Part shown: positions 10,094-17,971 of the stretch, piece by piece | Numbering within the stretch: position 1 is the first letter of the stretch | How the letters are laid out: each line of letters starts with the position of its first letter | Assembly: GCF_000279535.1 (NCBI RefSeq) | Contig: NZ_ALCH01000001.1 | Coordinates: 292,990-356,989 of the forward strand | DNA from: Streptococcus infantis SPAR10 | Lineage (GTDB): Bacteria > Bacillota > Bacilli > Lactobacillales > Streptococcaceae | Reading direction: 5' to 3' | Length of the DNA: 64,000 nucleotides | The notes under the pieces: model-generated | What the model was told of the DNA's origin: nothing | Seen by the model: only the letters and a program-made list of their open reading frames with translations | Database searches by the model: none | Translations under genes and position numbers: made by a program

Positions 10094-10127
10094 TAGACAC
10101 TTCAAAAAATGAGGTGTCTATTTTTTT
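10094..10127 (+). terminator. terminator at the left end of the transposon
   Basis: 10-bp stem TAGACACTTC/GAGGTGTCTA (10094-10103 with 10111-10120) plus seven T residues. It would stop transcription entering from rpsI, or from the orf7 promoter across the joined ends of the circular form, before the transfer genes. Confidence 0.75.
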
Positions 10128-10153
10128 ACCCGATTTTGAAAGGAAGTGAACTT

Positions 10154-10228
10154 ATGAAAACAAAAAATCAAGAATCAAAAGGTCGTTCCCCACTCTTTAA
10201 GACCATCAAACATTCATTCAGCCAATAA
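10154..10228 (+). CDS. 24-residue basic peptide at the start of the transfer operon
   Basis: ATG with ribosome-binding site AAGGAAGTG. It encodes a Lys/Arg-rich peptide beginning MKTKNQESKGRSPLFK and ending HSFSQ. It lies 22 bp before orf23. No known domain. It could be a real small protein or a leader peptide for the operon. Confidence 0.45.
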   Translation: MKTKNQESKGRSPLFKTIKHSFSQ

Positions 10229-10250
10229 AAAAGAAAGGATAGGTAAAAAT

Positions 10251-10565
10251 ATGGAACTTAAATTTGTGATTCCCAACATGGAAAAAACATTCGGCAATTT
10301 AGAATTTGCTGGCGAGGATAAAGTCGTTCAGCGAAGAATCAACGGACGGCTAACTGTCTTATCAAGAAGCTATAATCTCTATTCTGATGTTCAAAGAGCA
10401 GATGATATTGTGGTGGTGCTTCCTGCTGAAGCTGGCGAAAAACATTTCGGCTTTGAGGAACGTGTGAAGTTAGTCAATCCACGTATTACCGCAGAGGGCT
10501 ACAAAATCGGCACTCGTGGTTTTACAAATTACCTTTTACATGCTGACGACATGATAAAAGAATAA
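10251..10565 (+). CDS. orf23: Tn916 Orf23, DUF961 (YdcP-like) transfer-region protein
   Basis: 104 residues. The DUF961 pattern is visible in LEFAGEDKVVQRRINGRLTV and ends with GYKIGTRGFTNYLLHADDMI. It is homologous to YdcP of ICEBs1. These paired proteins stand at the head of Tn916-type transfer operons and are thought to assist element replication or transfer; the exact role is not known. Ribosome-binding site AAAGAAAGG. Followed after 15 bp by a paralogue. Confidence 0.9.
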   Translation: MELKFVIPNMEKTFGNLEFAGEDKVVQRRINGRLTVLSRSYNLYSDVQRADDIVVVLPAEAGEKHFGFEERVKLVNPRITAEGYKIGTRGFTNYLLHADDMIKE

Positions 10566-10580
10566 AGAAAGAGAGGAAAA

Positions 10581-10967
10581 ATGATGAGATTAGCAAATGG
10601 CATTGTATTAGATAAAGACACGACTTTTGGAGAATTGAAATTCTCTGCTCTACGTCGTGAAGTGAGAATCCAAAATGAAGACGGGTCGGTTTCAGATGAA
10701 ATCAAGGAACGTACCTATGACTTAAAATCCAAAGGACAAGGACGCATGATTCAAGTAAGTATTCCTGCCAGCGTGCCTTTGAAAGAGTTTGATTATAACG
10801 CACGGGTGGAACTTATCAATCCCATTGCGGACACCGTTGCTACTGCCACCTATCAAGGAGCAGATGTTGACTGGTATATCAAGGCAGACGATATTGTGCT
10901 GACAAAGGATTCTAGTTCATTCAAAGCTCAACCACAAGCAAAGAAAGAACCGACACAAGACAAATAG
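10581..10967 (+). CDS. orf22: Tn916 Orf22, DUF961 paralogue
   Basis: 128 residues. It shares with Orf23 the start (VLDKDTTFGELKFSALRREV) and the end (GADVDWYIKADDIVL), plus a Lys-rich tail. Tandem duplication of the family is standard in Tn916 elements. It has its own ribosome-binding site GAGAGG and is 28 bp before the coupling protein gene. Confidence 0.9.
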   Translation: MMRLANGIVLDKDTTFGELKFSALRREVRIQNEDGSVSDEIKERTYDLKSKGQGRMIQVSIPASVPLKEFDYNARVELINPIADTVATATYQGADVDWYIKADDIVLTKDSSSFKAQPQAKKEPTQDK

Positions 10968-10995
10968 TCGCTAGGTAGAAAGGAGACTTTTTCGC

Positions 10996-12381
10996 ATGAA
11001 ACAGCGTGGTAAAAGGATTCGCCCATCTGGTAAAGATTTAGTCTTTCATTTTACGATAGCGTCACTCCTGCCTGTTTTCCTGCTGGTTGTCGGACTGTTT
11101 CATGTGAAGACAATCCAGCAGATCAACTGGCAGGATTTTAACCTATCACAAGCAGATAAGATTGACATTCCCTATTTAATTATCAGTTTCAGTGTCGCAA
11201 TTCTTATCTGCTTGCTGGTAGCGTTTGTATTCAAACGGGTTCGCTATGATACGGTTAAACAACTTTACCACCGTCAAAAACTGGCAAAGCTGATACTTGA
11301 AAACAAGTGGTATGAATCTGAACAGGTCAAAACAGAGGGTTTCTTTAAAGATAGTGCTGGTCGTACAAAGGAAAAGATAACCTACTTCCCTAAAATGTAT
11401 TATCGACTTAAAAATGGCTTGATACAGATACGGGTGGAAATCACGCTGGGAAAATATCAAGACCAACTCTTACACTTGGAAAAGAAATTAGAGAGTGGCT
11501 TGTACTGTGAGCTGACGGATAAAGAGTTAAAGGATTCCTATGTGGAATATACTTTGCTCTATGACACCATAGCCAGTCGTATTTCTATTGATGAAGTAGA
11601 AGCTAAAGATGGTAAACTTCGCTTAATGAAAAACGTATGGTGGGAATATGATAAGCTCCCTCATATGTTGATTGCTGGTGGTACAGGTGGCGGTAAAACT
11701 TACTTTATACTGACACTGATTGAAGCCTTGCTTCATACAGATTCAAAACTGTATATTCTTGACCCGAAAAATGCTGACCTTGCGGACTTAGGTTCTGTGA
11801 TGGCAAATGTCTACTATAGAAAAGAAGACTTGCTTTCTTGCATTGAAACATTCTATGAAGAAATGATGAAACGTAGTGAGGAAATGAAGCAGATGAAGAA
11901 CTATAAGACTGGCAAAAATTATGCTTACTTAGGTCTCCCGGCACACTTCTTAATCTTTGATGAATACGTCGCTTTCATGGAAATGCTGGGAACAAAAGAA
12001 AACACCGCAGTTATGAATAAGCTGAAACAGATTGTCATGTTAGGTCGTCAAGCTGGCTTCTTTCTAATACTGGCTTGTCAACGTCCAGACGCAAAATATT
12101 TAGGCGACGGAATCCGTGATCAGTTTAATTTCAGAGTGGCTTTAGGTCGTATGTCTGAAATGGGCTATGGCATGATGTTTGGCAGTGACGTACAAAAGGA
12201 TTTCTTCTTAAAGCGAATCAAAGGTCGTGGCTATGTTGATGTAGGAACAAGTGTCATATCAGAGTTTTATACTCCCCTTGTACCAAAAGGATATGATTTC
12301 TTGGAGGAAATTAAAAAGTTATCCAACAGCAGACAGTCCACGCAGGCGACGTGCGAAGCGGAAGTCGCAGGTGTGGACTGA
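10996..12381 (+). CDS. orf21: Tn916 Orf21, FtsK/SpoIIIE-type coupling protein
   Basis: 461 residues. Two N-terminal membrane segments (~17-37 and ~58-78) are followed by an FtsK-like ATPase with Walker A AGGTGGGKTYFI (near residue 230) and Walker B HFLIFDEYVAF. It is the type IV coupling protein that presents the relaxase-DNA complex to the mating channel, at the cytoplasmic membrane. oriT follows immediately. Confidence 0.95.
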   Translation: MKQRGKRIRPSGKDLVFHFTIASLLPVFLLVVGLFHVKTIQQINWQDFNLSQADKIDIPYLIISFSVAILICLLVAFVFKRVRYDTVKQLYHRQKLAKLILENKWYESEQVKTEGFFKDSAGRTKEKITYFPKMYYRLKNGLIQIRVEITLGKYQDQLLHLEKKLESGLYCELTDKELKDSYVEYTLLYDTIASRISIDEVEAKDGKLRLMKNVWWEYDKLPHMLIAGGTGGGKTYFILTLIEALLHTDSKLYILDPKNADLADLGSVMANVYYRKEDLLSCIETFYEEMMKRSEEMKQMKNYKTGKNYAYLGLPAHFLIFDEYVAFMEMLGTKENTAVMNKLKQIVMLGRQAGFFLILACQRPDAKYLGDGIRDQFNFRVALGRMSEMGYGMMFGSDVQKDFFLKRIKGRGYVDVGTSVISEFYTPLVPKGYDFLEEIKKLSNSRQSTQATCEAEVAGVD

Positions 12382-12385
12382 TCTT

Positions 12386-12550
12386 GCTGGCTGGTGTGGC
12401 AATAGCCACGCCAGCACTTAACCCCCCGTATCTAACAGGGGGGTACAAATCGACAGGAAACAGTCAAAAAAACATTAGAAAATCCTTTGGTTACAAGGGA
12501 TTTACAAAATTTCAGCGTATGTCAAATGGGCTTTAAAAGTTGACATACGC
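12386..12550 (+). other. oriT: origin of transfer (oriT) of the Tn916-like element
   Basis: Between the coupling protein and relaxase genes. The core is a perfect inverted repeat ACCCCCC (12421-12427) and GGGGGGT (12438-12444) around GTATCTAACA, nearly the same as the ICEBs1 oriT. A second repeat, GCGTATGTCAA (12515-12525) and TTGACATACGC (12540-12550), and an imperfect stem near 12386-12415 lie on either side. MOBT relaxases nick here and the region also starts rolling-circle replication. The nick position is not called. Confidence 0.9.
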
Positions 12551-12558
12551 CTTTTTGA

Positions 12559-13977
12559 TTGGAGGGATTTTTACTGAATGAACAAACTTGGTTACAGCAT
12601 TTAAAAGAAAAACGCTTGGCTTATGGACTATCTCAAAACCGTTTAGCTGTTGCGACTGGTATTACAAGGCAGTATCTAAGCGATATTGAAACAGGAAAAG
12701 TCAAGCCATCAGAGGATTTACAGCAGTCCCTTTGGGAAGCTCTGGAACGCTTCAATCCCGACGCTCCCCTTGAAATGCTGTTTGATTATGTAAGGATTCG
12801 CTTTCCGACAACAGACGTACAGCAGGTGGTCGAAAACATCTTACAACTGAAACTGTCCTATTTTCTTCATGAGGACTATGGTTTCTATTCTTATTCAGAG
12901 CATTATGCTTTAGGCGACATATTCGTCCTTTGCTCCCATGAACTGGACAAAGGAGTTCTGGTGGAATTGAAAGGTCGTGGGTGCAGACAATTTGAAAGCT
13001 ATCTTCTGGCACAACAAAGAAGCTGGTATGAGTTCTTTATGGACGTTTTGGTGGCTGGCGGTGTGATGAAACGCCTTGACCTTGCCATTAACGATAAGAC
13101 AGGGATTTTGAATATCCCTGTACTCACTGAAAAGTGCCAACAGGAAGAATGTATCTCCGTCTTCCGCAGTTTTAAAAGCTATCGCAGTGGCGAACTGGTA
13201 CGCAAAGAGGAAAAGGAATGTATGGGAAACACCCTCTATATCGGTTCATTACAAAGTGAAGTTTATTTCTGTATCTATGAAAAGGACTACGAGCAGTACA
13301 AGAAAAATGATATTCCCATTGAAGACGCAGAAGTAAAAAACCGTTTTGAGATTCGATTGAAAAATGAGCGTGCCTATTATGCAGTCCGTGATTTACTCGT
13401 CTATGACAATCCAGAGCATACCGCCTTTAAAATTATCAATCGGTATATCCGTTTTGTAGATAAAGACGATTCCAAACCTCGTTCTGATTGGAAACTGAAT
13501 GAAGAATGGGCTTGGTTTATTGGGAACAATCGTGAACGATTAAAACTAACCACAAAACCAGAGCCTTACTCCTTCCAAAGGACGCTGAACTGGCTATCTC
13601 ATCAAGTTGCCCCGACCTTAAAGGTTGCGATTAAACTTGATGAAATCAACCAGACGCAGGTTGTAAAAGACATTCTCGACCATGCGAAACTGACAGACCG
13701 ACACAAGCAGATTTTGAAGCAACAGTCAGTAAAAGAACAGGACGTGATAACAACAAAAAAAGGATATCTGTCAACCATACCAGTTGACAGATATCCAAAA
13801 AAAGATATAATGGGAGATAAGACGGTTCGTGTTCGTGCTGACTTGCACCATATCATAAAAATCGAAACAGCAAAGAATGGCGGAAACGTAAAAGAAGTTA
13901 TGGAAATAAGACTTAGAAGCAAACTTAAGAGTGTGTTGATAGTGCATTATCTTAAAATTTTGTATAATAGGAATTGA
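12559..13977 (+). CDS. orf20: Orf20 MOBT relaxase fused to a truncated omega (ribbon-helix-helix) sequence
   Basis: 472 residues. Residues ~10-60 form an Xre-like HTH (YGLSQNRLAVATGITRQYLS) and the rest a Rep_trans-type relaxase. From residue ~413 the frame runs into KKDIMGDKTVRVRADLHHI, which I recognise as the omega repressor of pSM19035/pAMbeta1 plasmids; its last helix is replaced by erm(B) upstream sequence. The normal Orf20 end can be rebuilt at 15164-15193: frame ...GYLSTGMVD then stop. So the erm(B) insertion removed ~4 residues and added ~65. The start is uncertain: TTG at 12559 overlaps the ribosome-binding site GGAGGG, and CTG at 12574 is better spaced. Nicking activity probably survives, since the catalytic part is intact. 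Confidence 0.88.
   Translation: MEGFLLNEQTWLQHLKEKRLAYGLSQNRLAVATGITRQYLSDIETGKVKPSEDLQQSLWEALERFNPDAPLEMLFDYVRIRFPTTDVQQVVENILQLKLSYFLHEDYGFYSYSEHYALGDIFVLCSHELDKGVLVELKGRGCRQFESYLLAQQRSWYEFFMDVLVAGGVMKRLDLAINDKTGILNIPVLTEKCQQEECISVFRSFKSYRSGELVRKEEKECMGNTLYIGSLQSEVYFCIYEKDYEQYKKNDIPIEDAEVKNRFEIRLKNERAYYAVRDLLVYDNPEHTAFKIINRYIRFVDKDDSKPRSDWKLNEEWAWFIGNNRERLKLTTKPEPYSFQRTLNWLSHQVAPTLKVAIKLDEINQTQVVKDILDHAKLTDRHKQILKQQSVKEQDVITTKKGYLSTIPVDRYPKKDIMGDKTVRVRADLHHIIKIETAKNGGNVKEVMEIRLRSKLKSVLIVHYLKILYNRN
13762..13796. repeat. 14-bp inverted repeat at the orf20/erm(B) junction
   Basis: GGATATCTGTCAAC, a 7-nt loop, then its perfect complement. Bases 13770-13796 recur inverted at 15164-15190 on the other side of the erm(B) segment, so the segment is bracketed by 27-bp inverted copies. 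Confidence 0.85.
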
Positions 13978-14025
13978 AGTTAAATTAGATGCTAAAAATT
14001 TGTAATTAAGAAGGAGGGATTCGTC

Positions 14026-14040
14026 ATGTTGGTGTTCTAA
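14026..14040 (+). CDS. ermBL: erm(B) leader peptide, cut to four codons (MLVF, stop)
   Basis: Ribosome-binding site AAGGAGG is followed by ATG TTG GTG TTC TAA. The usual ErmBL peptide is 27 residues (MLVFQMRNVDKTSTV...); here its Gln5 codon CAA is TAA. The remaining 22 codons are intact from an ATG directly after the stop (14041-14109), so reinitiation is possible. ErmBL stalling at Asp10 normally opens the erm(B) start site; the stop should uncouple or alter induction. Confidence 0.85.
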   Translation: MLVF

Positions 14041-14233
14041 ATGCGTAATGTAGATAAAACATCTACTGTTTTGAAACAGACTAAAAACAGTGATTACGCA
14101 GATAAATAAATACGTTAGATTAATTCCTACCAGTGACTAATCTTATGACTTTTTAAACAGATAACTAAAATTACAAACAAATCGTTTAACTTCTGTATTT
14201 GTTTATAGATGTAATCACTTCAGGAGAGATTAC

Positions 14234-14971
14234 ATGAACAAAAATATAAAATATTCTCAAAACTTTTTAACGAGTGAAAAAGTACTCAACCAAATAATAA
14301 AACAATTGAATTTAAAAGAAACCGATACCGTTTACGAAATTGGAACAGGTAAAGGGCATTTAACGACGAAACTGGCTAAAATAAGTAAACAGGTAACGTC
14401 TATTGAATTAGACAGTCATCTATTCAACTTATCGTCAGAAAAATTAAAACTGAATACTCGTGTCACTTTAATTCACCAAGATATTCTACAGTTTCAATTC
14501 CCTAACAAACAGAGGTATAAAATTGTTGGGAATATTCCTTACCATTTAAGCACACAAATTATTAAAAAAGTGGTTTTTGAAAGCCGTGCGTCTGACATCT
14601 ATCTGATTGTTGAAGAAGGATTCTACAAGCGTACCTTGGATATTCACCGAACACTAGGGTTGCTCTTGCACACTCAAGTCTCGATTCAGCAATTGCTTAA
14701 GCTGCCAGCGGAATGCTTTCATCCTAAACCAAAAGTAAACAGTGTCTTAATAAAACTTACCCGCCATACCACAGATGTTCCAGATAAATATTGGAAGCTA
14801 TATACGTACTTTGTTTCAAAATGGGTCAATCGAGAATATCGTCAACTGTTTACTAAAAATCAGTTTCATCAAGCAATGAAACACGCCAAAGTAAACAATT
14901 TAAGTACCATTACTTATGAGCAAGTATTGTCTATTTTTAATAGTTATCTATTATTTAACGGGAGGAAATAA
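14234..14971 (+). CDS. erm(B): 23S rRNA (adenine-N6) dimethyltransferase Erm(B)
   Basis: 245 residues, standard length. The SAM-binding motif is [14 protein letters not shown], and the catalytic-loop motif is [12 protein letters not shown]. It dimethylates A2058 of 23S rRNA and gives macrolide-lincosamide-streptogramin B resistance. Base composition is more A/T-rich than the flanking transfer genes. It was brought in together with omega and a downstream orf fragment, so the source is an Inc18-type plasmid region. Ribosome-binding site AGGAGAG. Confidence 0.99.
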   Translation: MNKNIKYSQNFLTSEKVLNQIIKQLNLKETDTVYEIGTGKGHLTTKLAKISKQVTSIELDSHLFNLSSEKLKLNTRVTLIHQDILQFQFPNKQRYKIVGNIPYHLSTQIIKKVVFESRASDIYLIVEEGFYKRTLDIHRTLGLLLHTQVSIQQLLKLPAECFHPKPKVNSVLIKLTRHTTDVPDKYWKLYTYFVSKWVNREYRQLFTKNQFHQAMKHAKVNNLSTITYEQVLSIFNSYLLFNGRK

Positions 14972-14975
14972 TTCT

Positions 14976-15107
14976 ATGAGTCGCTTTTTTAAATTTGGAA
15001 AGTTACACGTTACTAAAGGGAATGGAGATAAATTATTAGATATACTACTGACAGCTTCCAAGAAGCTAAAGAGGTCCCTAGCGCCTACGGGGAATTTGTA
15101 TCGATAA
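14976..15107 (+). pseudogene. fragment of the plasmid orf downstream of erm(B)
   Basis: 43 codons beginning MSRFFKFGKLHVTKGNGDKL with a good ribosome-binding site GGAGGAAA, 4 bp after erm(B). The same start follows erm(B) on streptococcal plasmids. Here the frame runs into the origin-like hairpin and stops, so it is taken as truncated. Function unknown. Confidence 0.55.
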
Positions 15108-15139
15108 GGGGTACAAATTCCCACTAAGCGCTCGGGACC
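15073..15139 (+). other. single-strand origin (ssoU-like)
   Basis: Long imperfect hairpin: GGTCCC(T)AGCGC at 15073-15084 pairs with GCGCTCGGGACC at 15128-15139. Inside, GGGAATTTGTA (15090-15100) pairs with TACAAATTCCC (15112-15122) around TCGATAAGGGG. The TAGCGC box and loop match what I recall of the ssoU origins of rolling-circle plasmids such as pUB110. It would start lagging-strand synthesis of transferred single strands. It could be native to Tn916 or have come with the erm(B) insert. Confidence 0.7.
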
Positions 15140-15163
15140 CCTTGTAGGAAAATGTCCTAAGTG

Positions 15164-15190
15164 GGATATCTGTCAACTGGTATGGTTGAC
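15164..15190 (+). repeat. 27-bp inverted copy of the orf20 end
   Basis: Exact reverse complement of 13770-13796. Read in the orf20 frame it gives GYLSTGMVD and a TAA at 15191-15193, probably the original end of orf20 before the erm(B) segment entered. Confidence 0.8.
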
Positions 15191-15191
15191 T

Positions 15192-15229
15192 AAAAATACT
15201 TCCTACGAAAATGTAGGGGGTATTTTTTT
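15192..15229 (+). terminator. original orf20 terminator
   Basis: 15-bp stem (15192-15206 with 15213-15227, two G-T pairs), loop GAAAAT, ending in a T-run. It directly follows the reconstructed orf20 stop codon. Confidence 0.85.
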
Positions 15230-16475
15230 ACGAAAAAATACAAACGATTCTTAAAAAGAAAAATTTTTGATTGGCAAAACCATAACAAGTTCGTTTTAGG
15301 GTTTTGATTTTGCGATTGATGCCTTCTAAAGGACCATTAGAGTATTCAAATTTAGCGCTATTTAAGACATATTTTCTGTTTTGACGAAGGGTTTGAATAG
15401 CAGTATCCATTTCTGTATTGGTTTTTTGGTAGTCTAAGATGGTTGACTCTAGTAATTCACTATTGCGCTCGTTTAGGGCTTTCGTGATATCTTGGTAAGT
15501 TTGGTATACTTCAGCGAACTTGGAAAATTTACTAGTAATGAGATCAACAGCATTTTGGCGAGTCATATATTGTTTAACGCCGCGAAGAAAAACTACTTCT
15601 TCAGGGTGAAGATCTTCAGCTTTTTTATGGAATAGCTTCCAATGTGACTTCATAATTTTATATTCTTGGCTCTGTTTATCAAGTTGCTTTAGGATAGAGA
15701 TACGACAATTGTCCAAAGCGCGACCAGCTAATTGTACAAGGTGGAAGCGATCAATAATGATATTGGCATTAGGGAAAAGGCGATAGATAAAACTTTGATA
15801 TTGAGCATTTAAATCAATTACAACTGATTGAACGCATTCGCGTTCGGCTTTTGAATAACGACTTTCAAAATAATCAACAATGGTAGGTGATAGACGATCC
15901 TGTAACTTTGTGACAATTTGGTGGGTTTCAGCGTCACAACAGATAAAGGACATCACAGACTTAATTGAACGAAACTCGTCAAAACATAGATGCTTAGGCA
16001 ACTTAGCCACACGATAGTGTGGTTCCATGCGCTCTAAGATTGTTCGACGAACACTGCTAGGAGAGCAGTGACACATTTCAGCAATAAGCTGACCAGATAA
16101 GCCTTTACGAGCTAAAAGCATGATTTGATTTTTGAGATCACTGGATAAGGTTTGATTTTCTTTGGTTAAATTAGTAATAGCACCAAAAGTAGTATGGCAT
16201 GATTTACATTTATAGCGTTGTTTACGAAGCTCTAGTTCATATCTTCTCCCATTTAAACTTGCCAGTCGTACATGAGTTTTGCGAAAGCCATCCTTATTAA
16301 CTGTGGGAAAGCCACAGTTACGACAACGATTAATCGGATAAGAAAGAGTAGCTGTTATTAGCGTTATATACTCTTTAACAGAATCGTTGTTGTGTTCAGC
16401 TTCTTCAACAGAAATAATTTTAATATTTTTATCTTTAATTCCAAGAATATTTAGGATAGAATCATTATGGGACAT
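15228..16475 (-). CDS. tnpA: ISL3-family transposase
   Basis: 415 residues, close to the family's usual length. The N-terminal zinc-ribbon is CRNCGFPTV...CKSCHTTFG. The HTH is GLSGQLIAEMCHCSPSSVRR. The DDE residues lie in CFDEFRS, VVIDLNAQYQ and SNGPLEGINRKIK. It is oriented against the transfer genes, between orf20's terminator and orf19. I could not find convincing terminal inverted repeats or target duplications. The stop codon falls in the T-run of the orf20 terminator, so the C-terminus may be slightly shortened. Ribosome-binding site AGAAGG. Confidence 0.9.
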   Translation of the reverse strand: MSHNDSILNILGIKDKNIKIISVEEAEHNNDSVKEYITLITATLSYPINRCRNCGFPTVNKDGFRKTHVRLASLNGRRYELELRKQRYKCKSCHTTFGAITNLTKENQTLSSDLKNQIMLLARKGLSGQLIAEMCHCSPSSVRRTILERMEPHYRVAKLPKHLCFDEFRSIKSVMSFICCDAETHQIVTKLQDRLSPTIVDYFESRYSKAERECVQSVVIDLNAQYQSFIYRLFPNANIIIDRFHLVQLAGRALDNCRISILKQLDKQSQEYKIMKSHWKLFHKKAEDLHPEEVVFLRGVKQYMTRQNAVDLITSKFSKFAEVYQTYQDITKALNERNSELLESTILDYQKTNTEMDTAIQTLRQNRKYVLNSAKFEYSNGPLEGINRKIKTLKRTCYGFANQKFFFLRIVCIFS

Positions 16476-16654
16476 TTGTTTAACCTTCTTTCATGATTTT
16501 TGTGGTGAATTGATTGTATAACGAGGGGACAGCAAATGTCCTCTTTTTTGTATAAAAAAATCTGGCATGGAATCTCTATCCATACCAGAAAGTGTATACC
16601 CCAAAAAAATAACTCAAATACAAATTCATTGAATATAGAGAGGAGAACATTTTT

Positions 16655-16876
16655 ATGAATTTTGGACAAAACCTTTATAACTGGTTTCTATCAAACGCTC
16701 AATCACTGGTGCTTTTAGCAATCGTTGTGATTGGCTTGTATCTTGGCTTCAAGCGTGAGTTTAGCAAACTGATTGGCTTTTTAATTATTGCGATTATTGC
16801 GGTTGGCTTAGTCTTCAACGCTGCTGGAGTAAAAGACATTTTACTAGAGCTATTCAATCGCATTATTGGTGCTTAA
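16655..16876 (+). CDS. orf19: Tn916 Orf19, TcpD-like small membrane protein
   Basis: 73 residues with two hydrophobic segments (~18-34 and ~42-58), a polar hinge GFKREFSK between them, and a short tail LLELFNRIIGA. TcpD-type proteins are small membrane parts of Gram-positive conjugation machines. Ribosome-binding site AGAGAGGAG. Confidence 0.85.
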   Translation: MNFGQNLYNWFLSNAQSLVLLAIVVIGLYLGFKREFSKLIGFLIIAIIAVGLVFNAAGVKDILLELFNRIIGA

Positions 16877-16992
16877 ATAAAACCGTTCTTTTGTGGAATA
16901 TAAGTGGTTTTCTTATGTTCCGCAAAGGAATGGTACACCAAACGAAGTGCGGTAGGGATTTTTGAATCTCTACAAAGAAAGGACGTGAATAT

Positions 16993-17490
16993 ATGGACGA
17001 TATGCAAGTCTATATTGCGAATTTAGGCAAATACAATGAGGGCGAATTGGTCGGTGCGTGGTTTACCTTTCCCATTGACTTTGAGGAAGTCAAAGAGAAA
17101 ATCGGCTTGAATGATGAATATGAGGAATACGCCATTCATGACTACGAGTTACCCTTTACGGTTGACGAATACACTTCCATTGGCGAACTCAATCGACTAT
17201 GGGAAATGGTATCGGAATTACCCGAAGAATTACAATCGGAGCTATCTGCTCTGCTCACTCATTTTTCAAGCATTGAAGAACTAAGCGAACATCAAGAGGA
17301 TATTATCATTCATTCCGATTGTGATGATATGTATGACGTGGCACGCTACTACATTGAAGAAACGGGTGCTTTAGGCGAAGTACCAGCTAGTCTTCAAAAC
17401 TATATTGATTATCAAGCCTATGGTCGGGATTTAGACCTTTCAGGAACGTTTATCTCAACCAATCATGGGATTTTTGAAATCGTCTATTAA
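16993..17490 (+). CDS. ardA: antirestriction protein ArdA (Tn916 Orf18)
   Basis: 165 residues, very acidic throughout, with motifs QVYIANLGKYNEGELVGAWF and HDYELPF. ArdA mimics bent B-form DNA and blocks type I restriction enzymes of the recipient during entry. Family length and order in the element agree. It overlaps no neighbour. Confidence 0.97.
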   Translation: MDDMQVYIANLGKYNEGELVGAWFTFPIDFEEVKEKIGLNDEYEEYAIHDYELPFTVDEYTSIGELNRLWEMVSELPEELQSELSALLTHFSSIEELSEHQEDIIIHSDCDDMYDVARYYIEETGALGEVPASLQNYIDYQAYGRDLDLSGTFISTNHGIFEIVY

Positions 17491-17530
17491 ATCTGTCGGT
17501 ACATTACTACTGGAAGATTTTCTATTTTAC

Positions 17531-17560
17531 GGGGTGGCTCAATCAGCTACCCCTATTTTT
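17531..17560 (+). terminator. hairpin between ardA and orf17
   Basis: GGGGTGGCT/AGCTACCCC stem with a 5-nt loop followed by TATTTTTT. It occupies sequence that would be coding if orf17 began at 17465, and so argues for the later start. Confidence 0.65.
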
Positions 17561-17578
17561 TATGAAAGGATTGATTAC

Positions 17579-17971
17579 ATGAAGAAAATACGAAGCTATA
17601 CCAGTATCTGGTCTGTGGAAAAGGTACTGTATTCTATCAATGATTTTAGACTTCCGTTTCCCATAACCTTTACGCAAATGACATGGTTTGTCGTGTCACT
17701 CTTTGCAGTGATGATACTTGGCAACTTGCCCCCTCTTTCCATGATAGAGGGAGCATTTCTCAAATACTTTGGGATTCCTGTGGCTTTCACATGGTTTATG
17801 TCTACAAAAACTTTTGATGGTAAAAAGCCTTATGGATTTTTGAAGTCTGTCATTGCTTATGCACTGCGACCAAAGCTGACCTATGCAGGAAAAAAAGTAA
17901 CGCTTGGCAGAAACCAGCCACAAGAAGCCATTACAGCAGTTAGGAGTGAATTTTATGGCATATCCAATTAA
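17579..17971 (+). CDS. orf17: Tn916 Orf17, TcpE-like conjugation protein
   Basis: 130 residues from the ATG at 17579, chosen because GAAAGGA lies 9 bp upstream and a terminator-like hairpin precedes it. It begins MKKIRSYTSIWSVEKVLYS and has two membrane segments (~42-60 and ~67-82). The TcpE family forms part of the membrane channel of conjugation. The last codons overlap the start of the VirB4-like gene, implying coupled translation. Confidence 0.88.
   Translation: MKKIRSYTSIWSVEKVLYSINDFRLPFPITFTQMTWFVVSLFAVMILGNLPPLSMIEGAFLKYFGIPVAFTWFMSTKTFDGKKPYGFLKSVIAYALRPKLTYAGKKVTLGRNQPQEAITAVRSEFYGISN

Noticed and set aside
17465..17578. Upstream extension of Orf17
   Set aside because: It runs through a terminator-like hairpin and overlaps the end of ardA; the ATG at 17579 has the proper ribosome-binding site.
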